A stretch of DNA of 64,000 nt, from the NCBI RefSeq assembly GCF_014650715.1, contig NZ_BMVM01000017.1, positions 62,001 through 126,000 on the forward strand, written 5' to 3'. Positions 8,166 to 16,900 of this stretch are shown in pieces. Made by a program: the position numbers and the translations under genes. The stretch is from Streptomyces bluensis. GTDB lineage: Bacteria; Actinomycetota; Actinomycetes; Streptomycetales; Streptomycetaceae. Positions within the stretch are counted from its first letter, which is position 1. Each line of letters starts with the position of its first letter. The notes below the pieces were generated by a model. That model searched no databases. It saw nothing but the letters and a program-made list of their open reading frames with translations, and was not told the origin of the DNA.

Positions 8166-8236
8166 CCGTAGGCCCCACGCTCCAACAACCCTTTGCCGCA
8201 CTGCGGTTACCCGCCGCTCGCGGTCTTGCGTGCGGT

Positions 8237-8256
8237 GAATGCTTCAACCAGCATTC
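8237..8256. promoter_or_regulatory. Inverted repeat just before the GH84 gene
   Basis: GAATGC and GCATTC are perfect six-base arms eight bases apart, ending seven bases before the ATG at 8264. No Shine-Dalgarno sequence precedes that ATG, so the repeat may lie over the promoter of a leaderless or short-leader message. It is a reasonable operator for the LacI protein encoded just upstream, although it is not CG-centred like 7066-7081. Confidence 0.4.
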
Positions 8257-8263
8257 CCCCCCG

Positions 8264-11200
8264 ATGGATAAAACATTGAACCGGAGACCGGCACTCAAGC
8301 CGGTACTGGTCGGCCTCCTGGCCGCCCTGGCTCTCTGTGCGCCGGGCTTCGCCCCGGCCCCCGCCGTGGCGGCGGACGACCGCAGCGCCACCGCACCCGT
8401 CAGCGCCACGGAACCCGTCAGCGCCACGGAACCCGTCCCCGAAGTGTGGCCCACTCCCCAGCAGGTGCGGCCGGGTCACGGTTTCCTTCCCGTCCCCCGG
8501 CGTGTCGTCGAGGTCGTCGGCCGCGACACCGACCCGTCCGCGCGCAGGCTCGTCGAGAAGACCCTCCGCGCCGCCGGCGCCCGCACCATCACCACCGTCA
8601 CGGCGGGCGACCCCGTACCCCCCGCCGCCCTCACCGTCTACGTCGGCGGTCCGGGCGAGAACCCGGCAACCGCCAAGGTGCTGTCCCGGCTGGGGGCGAC
8701 GTCGCCCAACGGGCTCCCCTCCGGCGGCTACGCCCTCGCCGCCGGCCGGGGCCGGGTCGCCCTGTCCGGCGTCGACACCACGGGCACGTACTACGCGGCC
8801 CAGACCCTGCGGCAGCTGGTCACCGGCCGCCGCTCCGTCCCCGCCACCACGGTCCGCGACTGGCCCGAGACCCCGCTCCGCGGCGTGATCGAGGGCTTCT
8901 ACGGCGCCCCCTGGTCCCACCAGGACCGCCTGTCCCAGCTCGACTTCTACGGCCGTACCAAGCAGAACGTGTACGTCTACTCCCCCAAGGACGACCCGTA
9001 CCTGCGCGCGAACTGGCGCGACGAGTACCCCGCCGACCAACTCGCCCGCCTGAAGCAGCTCGTGGACCGCGCGGCGGAGAACCACGTCCGGTTCACGTAC
9101 GCCCTCTCGCCCGGCCTGTCGGTCTGCTACTCCTCGGCGAGCGACCGCGCGGCCCTGGTCGCCAAGTTCGAGTCGCTGTACGCGATCGGCGTGCGCTCCT
9201 TCGCCGTCCCGCTGGACGACATCAGCTACACCACCTGGAACTGCCCGCAGGACCAGGTGGAGTACGGCACCGGAGGCGGAGCGGCGGGCACGGCCCAGGC
9301 GGCGCTGCTGAACTCCGTGGTGAAGGACTTCGTCGACGCGCACGGCGACGTCCAGCCGCTGGAGATGGTGCCGACCGAGTACTCCGACCTCGCCGACTCC
9401 CCGTACAAGACGGCCCTGCGCGAGAAGCTCGACCGCTCGGTGGTCGTGGAGTGGACCGGCGTAGGAGTCATCGCCCCGACGATCAGTACCGAAGAGGCCC
9501 GGCAGGCCCGCGAGGTCTTCGGGCACCCGATCCTCATCTGGGACAACTACCCGGTCAACGACTACACCACCAGCCGTCTCCTCCTCGGCCCCTACACGGG
9601 CCGTGAGCCGGGCGTGACGGCCGAGGTCACCGGCATCACCGCCAACCCGATGGTCCAGGCCGAGGCCAGCAAGCTCGCCCTGTTCACCTCGGCCGACTAC
9701 GCCTGGAACCCGGAGGCGTACGACCCGAGGGCCGCCTTCCTCGCCTCGGTCAGGGACCTCGGCGGCCCGGCCGCCGCGGCACCCCTGCGGATCTTCGCCG
9801 AGAACAGCTACTCCTCGCTTCTCGACACCACCGAGTCCCCCACCCTCAGACCGCTCATCGCCGCCTTCACGACGGCGTACGAGAACGGAAGCGGGCAGGC
9901 GACGAAGGGCGCGGCCCGCAGGCTCTCCGCCTACTTCGCCTCCATGGCCGACGTCCCCGCCGACCTGCGCGCCCGCCTCGACAACCCGGGGTTCCTGACG
10001 GAGACCTCGGCGTGGCTGGACAAGCTCGGCGCGTACGGCGACGCCGGCGGCACAGCCGTCAAGCTGATGCTCGCCCAGGCCAACGGCGACGACACGGCCG
10101 TATCGACGTACTACGACCAACTCCAGGAGCAGAGGAAGGAGTTGGACGCCGTACCGCAGCAGATCGCCCCCGGTGTCATGGACCGCTTCCTGTTCGACGC
10201 CACGCTGCGGGCCGCGCCCGATCCCGGCCCGGACGCCTCGTTCGCGCCGTCGTCGCTGACGCTGGCGCCGGGAGCGAGCGACAAGGTCACGCTCACGGTG
10301 GCGGACAACCGCTCCACGGCGGAGAAGACAGTGCACTGGACGCTCGACGTCCCCCAGGGCCTGACCGTCTCCCCGTCCTCCGGCACGCTCACCGTCCCGG
10401 CGGGCGGCAAGGCCACGGCGACGGTGACCTTCACGGCGGGCCCCGGAGCGGACGACGGAGTCCGGTCCGTCGTCGTGGCGGGTGACGGGCTCGTCAGTCG
10501 CGCGATCCCGGTCCGCGTCACGGACGGCAAGGGCAGCGACCGCGCGCTCACCGCCAACTTCAGCGGCGCGTCGGTCAGTTCGGTGGACCTGGAGTCCGGT
10601 ACGGCGACGGAGATCCCGGTCGGGAAGAACCCCGGCGAGGTCGTCGTCAGCGCGGACGGGCGGACCGCGTACGCGGCCAACCAGGGCTCCGACACGGTGA
10701 GCGTCATCGATGTGGTCTCGGGCGAGGTCACGCGGACGGTGGCCGTCGGCGACGTACCGGCGGGTCTCGCCCTCACCCCCGACGGCAGGACCCTCTGGGT
10801 CGCCGACTACGCCGACGACGCGGTCCAGCCCATCGACCTCACGACGGGCACGGCGGGCGCGAGGATCGCGGTCGGCGACGGCCCGGAGAACATGGCGATC
10901 ACCCCGGACGGCTCCACCCTCTACGTGGCCAACATCCATGACAGCACGGTGACTCCGGTCGACCTGTCCGGCGCCTCGGCCACGGCGGGCAGGGCGATCC
11001 GGGTGGGCCCGAACCCGTTCGACGTGGTGGCGTCACCCGACGGGCGGACGGTCTACGTGTCGAACTCTGGCGGCTCCGCCTCGTCGACGGTCACTCCGAT
11101 CGACACCGCCACGAACGACACCCGCCCGACCCTCCTGGTCACCGGCCAGGCGTACGGCCTCGCGCTCTCCCCCGACGGCCGCACGCTGTGGGTCAGCGCG

Positions 11201-11440
11201 AGCACGGGTGACACGGTCACACCTGTCGACACGGTCACGGGCGCGCCGGGCACACCGGTCACCGTCGGCCGGTCCGCGTTCGACGTCGCCCTCGACTGGA
11301 ACGGCACGACGGCGTACGTCACGACCGCGGACGCCGGCACGCTCGTACCGGTCACGACGGCGACCGGTGCGGTGGGCACCGCCCTGAAGACGGGCGCGTA
11401 CCCGCTGGCCGTGGCGGTGACGCCGGTACCGGTCGGCTAG
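8264..11440 (+). CDS. Secreted GH84-type beta-N-acetylglucosaminidase fused to a YVTN beta-propeller
   Basis: The protein has 1058 residues from the ATG at 8264. A signal peptide (about 1-37) is followed by a short SATEPV repeat. An N-terminal GH20b/GH84-like domain (60-200) leads to the catalytic barrel, starting RGVIEGFYGAPWSHQDRL (about 206-223). The adjacent acid pair D318-D319 (FAVPLDDISYTTWNC) is the GH84 catalytic pair. Residues about 660-760 form an Ig-like sheet domain, and 765-1058 form a seven-bladed-type propeller of YVTN repeats with ADGRTAYAANQGSDTVSVID-like blades. Expected activity is removal of terminal GlcNAc from glycans or glycoproteins outside the cell. The propeller fusion is unusual and may anchor the enzyme to polymer or partners. 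Regulation by the upstream LacI protein is inferred. Confidence 0.85.
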   Translation: MDKTLNRRPALKPVLVGLLAALALCAPGFAPAPAVAADDRSATAPVSATEPVSATEPVPEVWPTPQQVRPGHGFLPVPRRVVEVVGRDTDPSARRLVEKTLRAAGARTITTVTAGDPVPPAALTVYVGGPGENPATAKVLSRLGATSPNGLPSGGYALAAGRGRVALSGVDTTGTYYAAQTLRQLVTGRRSVPATTVRDWPETPLRGVIEGFYGAPWSHQDRLSQLDFYGRTKQNVYVYSPKDDPYLRANWRDEYPADQLARLKQLVDRAAENHVRFTYALSPGLSVCYSSASDRAALVAKFESLYAIGVRSFAVPLDDISYTTWNCPQDQVEYGTGGGAAGTAQAALLNSVVKDFVDAHGDVQPLEMVPTEYSDLADSPYKTALREKLDRSVVVEWTGVGVIAPTISTEEARQAREVFGHPILIWDNYPVNDYTTSRLLLGPYTGREPGVTAEVTGITANPMVQAEASKLALFTSADYAWNPEAYDPRAAFLASVRDLGGPAAAAPLRIFAENSYSSLLDTTESPTLRPLIAAFTTAYENGSGQATKGAARRLSAYFASMADVPADLRARLDNPGFLTETSAWLDKLGAYGDAGGTAVKLMLAQANGDDTAVSTYYDQLQEQRKELDAVPQQIAPGVMDRFLFDATLRAAPDPGPDASFAPSSLTLAPGASDKVTLTVADNRSTAEKTVHWTLDVPQGLTVSPSSGTLTVPAGGKATATVTFTAGPGADDGVRSVVVAGDGLVSRAIPVRVTDGKGSDRALTANFSGASVSSVDLESGTATEIPVGKNPGEVVVSADGRTAYAANQGSDTVSVIDVVSGEVTRTVAVGDVPAGLALTPDGRTLWVADYADDAVQPIDLTTGTAGARIAVGDGPENMAITPDGSTLYVANIHDSTVTPVDLSGASATAGRAIRVGPNPFDVVASPDGRTVYVSNSGGSASSTVTPIDTATNDTRPTLLVTGQAYGLALSPDGRTLWVSASTGDTVTPVDTVTGAPGTPVTVGRSAFDVALDWNGTTAYVTTADAGTLVPVTTATGAVGTALKTGAYPLAVAVTPVPVG

Positions 11441-11473
11441 GGCCGGTCGTTTCCGGCTCCCGGAGCCGAAGAC

Positions 11474-11578
11474 CGGGAGCCGGAGGCCGGAGGCCGGGAG
11501 CCGGGAGCCGGAGGCCGGGAGCCGGGAGCCGGAGGCCGGGAGCCGGAGGCCGGGAGCCGGGAGCCGGAGGCCGGGAGT
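11474..11578. repeat. Heptamer tandem repeat, about 15 units
   Basis: Two 7-base units, CGGGAGC and CGGAGGC, alternate for about 105 bases with a partial 21-base higher order (A-A-B). The run starts 33 bases after the glycosidase stop and is not coding in any supported frame. It probably arose by slippage and could vary in copy number between isolates. Confidence 0.8.
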
Positions 11579-11606
11579 CAGGGGCTGTCGCGGTGGCCAT
11601 CAGGCA

Positions 11607-11662
11607 GTGGGTGCCGCCATACTTCGGGGCGGCACGGCGCTCCGAAGTATGGCGGCACCCAC
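11607..11662. terminator. Very strong hairpin between the glycosidase and the exporter
   Basis: Perfect 21-base arms (11607-11627 and 11642-11662, ending ACTTCGG and starting CCGAAGT) enclose a 14-base loop. It is located between two genes in the same direction and upstream of the exporter promoter, so it most likely insulates the exporter from read-through. Confidence 0.75.
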
Positions 11663-11732
11663 GGCTTCCACTCCGGGTTCCCCGCCACGGCTTCCGCGCC
11701 GCGCATCCTCACAAGGCGCCCATCAGGCTATC

Positions 11733-11761
11733 TTGCTTAAGTCAATCAACTGACTTAGATT
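11733..11761 (+). promoter_or_regulatory. Exporter promoter covered by a TAAGTCA palindrome
   Basis: A -35 box TTGCTT (11733-11738) and a -10 box TAGATT (11756-11761) are 17 bases apart. The palindrome TAAGTCA-ATCAAC-TGACTTA (11738-11757, perfect seven-base arms) fills the spacer, so a bound repressor would block RNA polymerase. AT-rich palindromes of this form are typical for MarR- or TetR-type drug-responsive repressors; none is encoded next door. Confidence 0.65.
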
Positions 11762-11833
11762 TACCCTGTCGCGCACGCCGTGCACACCGCGTACCCCGTG
11801 CACACCCCGATTCGCCCCTACGGAGGCCCGGCC

Positions 11834-14155
11834 ATGTCCCATGCCCTTGCCCGACCCGCCCCCGACGTGGGGCCCGCCGCACCGCGGGCCGGCCTCGTCG
11901 TGGTGGCGCTGGCCTTCGGCGGCATCGTGGTCTCGCTCATGCAGACCCTCGTCATCCCGATCGTCCCGGAACTGCCCCAGCTGCTGAACGCCCCGGCCTC
12001 CGACACCGCCTGGGCCGTCACCGCCACCCTGCTCGCGGCCGCGGTCGCCACCCCGGTCATGGGACGGCTGGGGGACATGTACGGCAAGCGCCGCATGCTC
12101 CTGGTCAGCCTGGTGATGCTGATCGCCGGTTCGGTCACGGCCGCGCTCAGCGACTCCCTGACCCCGATGATCGTCGGCCGGGTGCTCCAGGGTCTGGCGT
12201 CCGGCGTCATCCCCCTCGGCATCAGCATCATGCGCGACGAACTGCCCGCCGAACGGCTCGGTTCCGCCACCGCCCTGATGAGCGCCTCCCTCGGCGTCGG
12301 CGGCGCCCTCGGCCTGCCCGCCGCCGCCCTGATAGCCGACAACTACGACTGGCACGTCCTGTTCTGGACCTCGGCCGGCCTCGGCGTCCTCGCCCTCGTC
12401 CTCGTCCCCGTCTTCGTACCGGAGTCCAGGGTCCGCACCGGCGGGCGCTTCGACCTGCTCGGCGCACTCGGCATGGCGGCCGGTCTGGTCTGCCTGCTGC
12501 TGGGCATCTCCAAGGGCGCCGATTGGGGCTGGACCAGCGGCACCACCCTCGGTCTGTTCTGCGCCGCGGTCGTCGTACTGCTGCTCTGGGGCCTGTTCGA
12601 GCTGCGCACCTCGCAGCCGCTGGTCGACCTGCGCACCACCGCCCGCAGCCAGGTCCTCTTCACCAACCTCGCCTCGATCGCCGTCGGCTTCGCCATGTTC
12701 GCGATGTCCCTGGTGCTTCCTCAGCTCCTCCAGTTGCCTGAGGCGACCGGCTACGGCCTGGGCAGGTCGATGCTCGCGGCCGGTCTGGTCATGGCGCCCT
12801 CCGGTCTGGTGATGATGGCCCTCGCGCCGGTCTCCGCCGCCGTCACCAAGGCCAAGGGCCCGAAGGTGACCCTGCTGATCGGCTCGCTGATCGTGGCGGC
12901 CGGCTACTGCCTGAACATCGTCCTGATGTCGGAGGTCTGGCACTTCGTCCTGGTCTCCTGCGTCATCGGCGCCGGTATCGGCTTCACCTACGGCTCGATG
13001 CCCGCGCTCATCATGGGCGCCGTGCCCGCGTCCGAGACGGCCGCCGCCAACAGCCTCAACACCCTGATGCGGTCCATCGGCACCTCGACGGCGAGTGCCA
13101 TCGCCGGTGTGATCCTCGCCCAGATGACCACCGACTTCGGCGGCCACGCCCTGCCCTCCGAGAACGGCTTCAAGGTGGTCCTCGCGGTCGGCGCCGGTGC
13201 CGCCCTCCTCGCCTTCGCCATCGCCCTGTTCATCCCGCGCCAGCAGCCGGCCGCCGACGCGGCGCAGACGGCACAGGCGGCACAGGCGGCCGCCGAGCCC
13301 GCGTCCCCGGACACCACAGTGGCGCCCTCGGCGGAGAAGTCACCGACCCCCGCGCCGGCCGGCGCCGCGACTCCCGCCTTTGACGACGCGAGCGGCGGCA
13401 TCCCGGTGAACGGACACGTCCTCGGCGCGGAGAAGACCCCGGTGGGCGCGGCGGCGGTGACGCTGATCTCGCTCGAAGGACGGCAGTTGAGCCGCTCGGT
13501 CACGCGGGAGGACGGTTCGTACGGTGTGGCCGCGCCCGGCGCGGGGCCGTACGTCCTCATCGCCTCCGCGGACGGCTACCAGCCCCAGGCCACGAACATC
13601 GTCGTGGGCGACGCCGCGGTCACGTACGACGTCCTGCTGAGCGGCACGAGCAGGCTGGCGGGTGTGGTCCGGTCCGCGGACAGCGGCGCCCCGGTCTCCG
13701 GTGCCGTGGTCATCGTGACGGACGTCCGGGGCGACGTACTCGCCACCGGAGGGACCGACACCCTGGGCGAGTTCACCCTCACCGACCTCGTACCGGGAAC
13801 CGTGACCCTCGCGGTCAACTCGCCCAAGCACCGCCCGCTGGCCCAGCCGGTGGAGATCGGCAGCGGAACCACGCGGCTGGAGGTGGAGCTCCACCCGGGT
13901 GTGCAGGTGCGTGGCACGGTGCGCGGCGGCAGCGGAGCCCCGCTGGGCGACGCGCGGGTGACGCTCGTGGACGCGGCGGGCAACGTGGTCGCCTCGGCGA
14001 CGACCGGCGACGACGGCGCGTACGCCTTCTCCGACCTCGACAGCGGCGCGTACACGGTCATCGCGACGGGCTACCCGCCCCAGGCGGCCGGGATCACGCT
14101 GTCCGGCACCGATGTCGAGGACCACGACATAGAACTGGTCCACGGCGAGGGGTAG
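11834..14155 (+). CDS. EmrB-like MFS exporter fused to carboxypeptidase-regulatory-like domains
   Basis: The protein has 773 residues from the ATG at 11834, which follows CGGAGG. Residues about 20-470 are a DHA2/EmrB-type transporter with roughly 14 membrane helices; motif A is GRLGDMYGKRR (77-87). An Ala/Pro linker (475-515) leads to two or three CarboxypepD_reg-like beta-sandwiches (520-773), seen as repeats of G-x-V...G-A-x-V-T-L-x-D...D-G-x-Y. Proton-driven export of a small hydrophobic compound is the family role. The attached domains are unusual for an MFS protein and recur at the N-terminus of the next gene, suggesting a shared function. Expression is probably controlled through the palindrome at 11738-11757. 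Confidence 0.85.
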   Translation: MSHALARPAPDVGPAAPRAGLVVVALAFGGIVVSLMQTLVIPIVPELPQLLNAPASDTAWAVTATLLAAAVATPVMGRLGDMYGKRRMLLVSLVMLIAGSVTAALSDSLTPMIVGRVLQGLASGVIPLGISIMRDELPAERLGSATALMSASLGVGGALGLPAAALIADNYDWHVLFWTSAGLGVLALVLVPVFVPESRVRTGGRFDLLGALGMAAGLVCLLLGISKGADWGWTSGTTLGLFCAAVVVLLLWGLFELRTSQPLVDLRTTARSQVLFTNLASIAVGFAMFAMSLVLPQLLQLPEATGYGLGRSMLAAGLVMAPSGLVMMALAPVSAAVTKAKGPKVTLLIGSLIVAAGYCLNIVLMSEVWHFVLVSCVIGAGIGFTYGSMPALIMGAVPASETAAANSLNTLMRSIGTSTASAIAGVILAQMTTDFGGHALPSENGFKVVLAVGAGAALLAFAIALFIPRQQPAADAAQTAQAAQAAAEPASPDTTVAPSAEKSPTPAPAGAATPAFDDASGGIPVNGHVLGAEKTPVGAAAVTLISLEGRQLSRSVTREDGSYGVAAPGAGPYVLIASADGYQPQATNIVVGDAAVTYDVLLSGTSRLAGVVRSADSGAPVSGAVVIVTDVRGDVLATGGTDTLGEFTLTDLVPGTVTLAVNSPKHRPLAQPVEIGSGTTRLEVELHPGVQVRGTVRGGSGAPLGDARVTLVDAAGNVVASATTGDDGAYAFSDLDSGAYTVIATGYPPQAAGITLSGTDVEDHDIELVHGEG

Positions 14156-14228
14156 TTGGGCGACCCCGGGGGCGGCCCGTGGGCGACCCCCTGGGTGGCC
14201 TCTGGGCGACCCCCTCCAGAACCCCGGT

Positions 14229-14266
14229 CCGCGGGCGGCACCTTGAGCGGAGGGCACCGCCCGCGG
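14229..14266 (+). terminator. First hairpin after the exporter
   Basis: CCGCGGGCGG (14229-14238) pairs perfectly with 14257-14266 around an 18-base loop. It lies 75 bases after the exporter stop in a gene-free stretch that also contains three GGGCGACCCC-type direct repeats (about 14160-14215). Confidence 0.5.
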
Positions 14267-14356
14267 GCCGGCCCGGGGAAAGGGCTCCGGCCACGGCAGG
14301 AGCGGCACGGGACGGCCGTGTCCCCGTCGCCGGAGACCCGTCTGTCGGGGTACTAG

Positions 14357-14401
14357 GGTGCGGTGCACCCCCGGCCTCCCCCTCTGGGGGTGCACCGCAC
14401 C
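14357..14401 (+). terminator. Second, stronger hairpin between exporter and YceI genes
   Basis: Perfect 16-base arms (14357-14372 and 14386-14401, core GTGCGGTGCACCCCC) with a 13-base loop, about 80 bases before the YceI gene. With the hairpin at 14229-14266 it should limit read-through, so the YceI gene probably has its own promoter or is controlled by partial termination. Confidence 0.7.
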
Positions 14402-14479
14402 GCGTGACCGTACGGACCCCCCTCAGCGCGCCTCAGCGCACGGACGGACGGCACGCACCGAACAGAAAAGAGAAGCGCC

Positions 14480-15298
14480 ATGGCCCTCAGCGCACGCGTC
14501 CGCACCCGGGACGGCTGGGCCGTACCCCACGCAGTGGTCACGGTGACTGACATGTCCGGCATCCAGGTCCTGCGCGCCGAGGCCGACGCCGAGGGCAGGG
14601 TGAAGGACACCACTCCCCTCGAACCCGGCCCCTACACCGCGATCGTCACCGCCCTCGGATACGCCCCCACCGCGTCGACGGCACTCGTCACGGCGAGCGG
14701 CCGGGCGGAGCTCGGTCAGGTCGTCCTCGCCCGCCAGGGCGGCGTGGAACTTCCCCCGCCCGGACCGTGGACCATCGACCCGGTGCACTCCTCGGTCGTG
14801 GCCGTCGCCCAGCACCTGGGACTGTCCAGTGTCCAGGGCCGGTTCACCGAGTTCGGCGGGCGCTTCGAGGTGGCCCGGGACACCGTGCGCTCCCGCGTGG
14901 AAGCGGTGATCCAGGCGGCGTCCATAGACACCGGCAACCGCATGCGCGACGACCACCTCCGCTCCCCCGACTTCCTCGACACCGAGCAGTACCCCACCAT
15001 CACGTACCGCTCGACCGGCCTCACCCCCGGCGGCCGCGACCGCTGGACCGTCCACGGCCGGCTCGGCCTCCACGGCGTCGTCCGCCCCGTCGACCTCGAC
15101 CTCGCCTACCTCGGCACGGGCCCGGACCCCTGGGGCGGTATCCGGGCGGCGTTCCGCGCCACCACGGAACTCCACCGCGACGACTTCGCCATCAGCTACA
15201 ACCAGATCCTCCAGGCGGGCATCGCGGCGATCGGAGCGACGCTGCGGGTGGAGCTGAACATCCAGGCGGTGCAGGGGGAGGAACTGCCGGAGGTCTGA
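14480..15298 (+). CDS. YceI-family protein with N-terminal carboxypeptidase-regulatory-like domain
   Basis: The protein has 272 residues. Residues 1-88 form a CarboxypepD_reg-like beta-sandwich (VRTRDGWAVPHAVVTVTDMSG ends in Y-T-A-I-V-T-A-L-G-Y), the same type that is fused to the exporter upstream. Residues about 93-265 are a YceI domain: W-T-I-D-P-V-H-S-S-V, a G-x-F-x-x-F-G-G stretch, the D-D-H-L-R-S-P-D-F-L-D motif and a final ISYNQILQAG. YceI proteins are lipocalin-like barrels that bind isoprenoid or other long hydrophobic ligands. No signal peptide is visible, so it may act in the cytosol. Transporter plus lipid-binding protein, both tagged by the same domain type, suggests they handle one hydrophobic compound. 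Confidence 0.88.
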   Translation: MALSARVRTRDGWAVPHAVVTVTDMSGIQVLRAEADAEGRVKDTTPLEPGPYTAIVTALGYAPTASTALVTASGRAELGQVVLARQGGVELPPPGPWTIDPVHSSVVAVAQHLGLSSVQGRFTEFGGRFEVARDTVRSRVEAVIQAASIDTGNRMRDDHLRSPDFLDTEQYPTITYRSTGLTPGGRDRWTVHGRLGLHGVVRPVDLDLAYLGTGPDPWGGIRAAFRATTELHRDDFAISYNQILQAGIAAIGATLRVELNIQAVQGEELPEV

Positions 15299-15335
15299 GG
15301 GGCGCCCGTATTCCGGCTGACGCCACGCCCGGGAA

Positions 15336-16868
15336 TCAGCAGGGCCCCAGGTGAGCCAGCACGGCCCGCATCGCCTGTGCCACGGCCTGGCGGGACTGCT
15401 CGATGTGGTCGATCGACTCGAAGCCGTGGTGCGCGTCCGGCACGTCGATCACCTCGACGCCGGTCCCGCACTCCTTGGCCGCGGCCAGGAAGTCCTCGAC
15501 CGTGGCGGCGATCTCCGCGTTCTCCAGGCCCACCCGGGTCAGCACGACCGGCAGGCGTCCCGCGCCGTTCACCGCGTCGGCCGGGCGGAAGCGGGGGTCC
15601 ACGGCTCCCCAGGAGGACAGCGGCGCGAGGATGGGGTACGTCGCCGCCGCGCACCGCAGCCATGACGGGGGCCCGGCCAGCCAGTGGGCGAGCAGCAGCC
15701 CGGCGCCGGAGAAGAACCACAGCGCGATGCGCTCCGGGTCGACGCGCGGGTCGGCCCTGACCCGTTCGACGGCTTCGGTGATGTCCGCGGCGGCACGCCC
15801 GTAGTCGTCAAAGCCGTGCAGCCGGTGGTCCACGGTCACGCCGACCACGCCGAGGCTCGCGGCGTACCGGCCGTAGCCGACGAAGGCCGGCCAGTCGCGC
15901 GGTGTGGGCCGGACGTCGGCGGGGAGGGGGCCGCCGTGGACGAACACCACCGCCGGGCGGGGCCTGTCGGAGGCCGCCTCCGATACTTCGTCGGGGACGT
16001 CCGGGAGGTAGAGGTCGATCCGTCCCACCCGCTCGCGGGGCCGCTCCGGTACGTCCAGGACGAAGGGCCGGAGGTACGGGGGCACCGCCCCTGTCGGGGT
16101 GATCCGGTGTCCCTCCCCCTCCGCGGCCCTGAGCAGCACCTCCGCCAGTTCCTCGGGGCGGGAGAGCATCGGCCAGTGTCCGGTGGCGAGTTCGAAGAAG
16201 CTCGTCTCGGGCTTCGCGAGGTGCTGGAACTGCGGCAGTCCGCCTGCGACCAGGTCCTCGATCAGGGCGATGTTCAGGCCGTTCCCGGTGCACAGGACGC
16301 CGGTGGCGGGCAGGGCGGTGACCGCGCCCGAGAGCCTGAGCGGCCGGGTGAGCGTGCCCGTCGGCTGCGGTGCGGCGTACCGGGTCAGCCGGGCCAGCGC
16401 CTCGTCCGTCAGCCCGTCGGTGCTGCCCCAGCGCTGCCACTGCTCGGACGAGGGCGCGGGGATCCGCCAGGGGGTCCGGCCGTCGCTGAGTTGCCGGCGG
16501 ATCTCCTCGTCCGGCACCAGTTGCCCCGCCGTGTCGCCGTCCCGGGGCATGCCCGTGTCCAGGTGCACGACGCGGGTGATCCGCTCCGGGCGGCGGTCGG
16601 CGGCGCCCAGCACCGGGTGGATGCCGTAGTCGTGGCCGACGATCACCACCTCCGGGGCGTCCTGGGCGTCGACACCGTCGATCACCCGCACCACGTCCTC
16701 GATGTGCGTCTCCAGGTCCGTGCCGGGGACCGCCTCGTCGCGGCGGTCCCCCATGCCGGTGAGGGTCACCGGGTGCACCTCGGCACCCGACTCCCGCAGC
16801 CGCTCGGCCACCTCCTGCCAGATCCAGTCCCCGGTGAAGCAGCCCGCCACCAGTACGAACGCCGTCAC
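15336..16868 (-). CDS. Tandem alpha/beta-hydrolase fusion with Asp at the first nucleophile position
   Basis: The protein has 510 residues from a GTG at 16868; the frame stays open upstream but overlaps the MerR gene, so this start is chosen. Two alpha/beta-hydrolase domains are joined. Domain 1 (about 1-250) is of the plant-esterase/EstC kind (VLVAGCFTGDWIWQEV); its nucleophile elbow reads G78-H-D80-Y-G82, with Asp where esterases have Ser, and a catalytic-type H231. Domain 2 (about 270-510) has the oxyanion motif H311-G-G and a Ser387 elbow in WFFSGAG, with a final DAHHGF. Domain 1 may thus be dehalogenase- or epoxide-hydrolase-like, or inactive. The divergent MerR gene probably controls it. 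Confidence 0.82.
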   Translation of the reverse strand: MTAFVLVAGCFTGDWIWQEVAERLRESGAEVHPVTLTGMGDRRDEAVPGTDLETHIEDVVRVIDGVDAQDAPEVVIVGHDYGIHPVLGAADRRPERITRVVHLDTGMPRDGDTAGQLVPDEEIRRQLSDGRTPWRIPAPSSEQWQRWGSTDGLTDEALARLTRYAAPQPTGTLTRPLRLSGAVTALPATGVLCTGNGLNIALIEDLVAGGLPQFQHLAKPETSFFELATGHWPMLSRPEELAEVLLRAAEGEGHRITPTGAVPPYLRPFVLDVPERPRERVGRIDLYLPDVPDEVSEAASDRPRPAVVFVHGGPLPADVRPTPRDWPAFVGYGRYAASLGVVGVTVDHRLHGFDDYGRAAADITEAVERVRADPRVDPERIALWFFSGAGLLLAHWLAGPPSWLRCAAATYPILAPLSSWGAVDPRFRPADAVNGAGRLPVVLTRVGLENAEIAATVEDFLAAAKECGTGVEVIDVPDAHHGFESIDHIEQSRQAVAQAMRAVLAHLGPC

Positions 16869-16900
16869 GATCGCCTCGCCTCCTTCGTCTTCTCCTCGCC

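Noticed and set aside
7112..8263. The GH84 frame stays open back to 7112, suggesting a 1442-residue protein
   Set aside because: The first 384 codons overlap the LacI gene in another frame and read as Arg/Pro-rich nonsense; a normal signal peptide begins at the ATG 8264.
8207..10939. A 910-codon open frame on the minus strand
   Set aside because: Shadow of the GH84 gene; no family pattern and the same biased composition.
11474..11578. Heptamer array considered as a CRISPR or coding repeat
   Set aside because: Unit length of seven bases without spacers; the opposite-strand frame (PAPGLR repeats) has no gene features.
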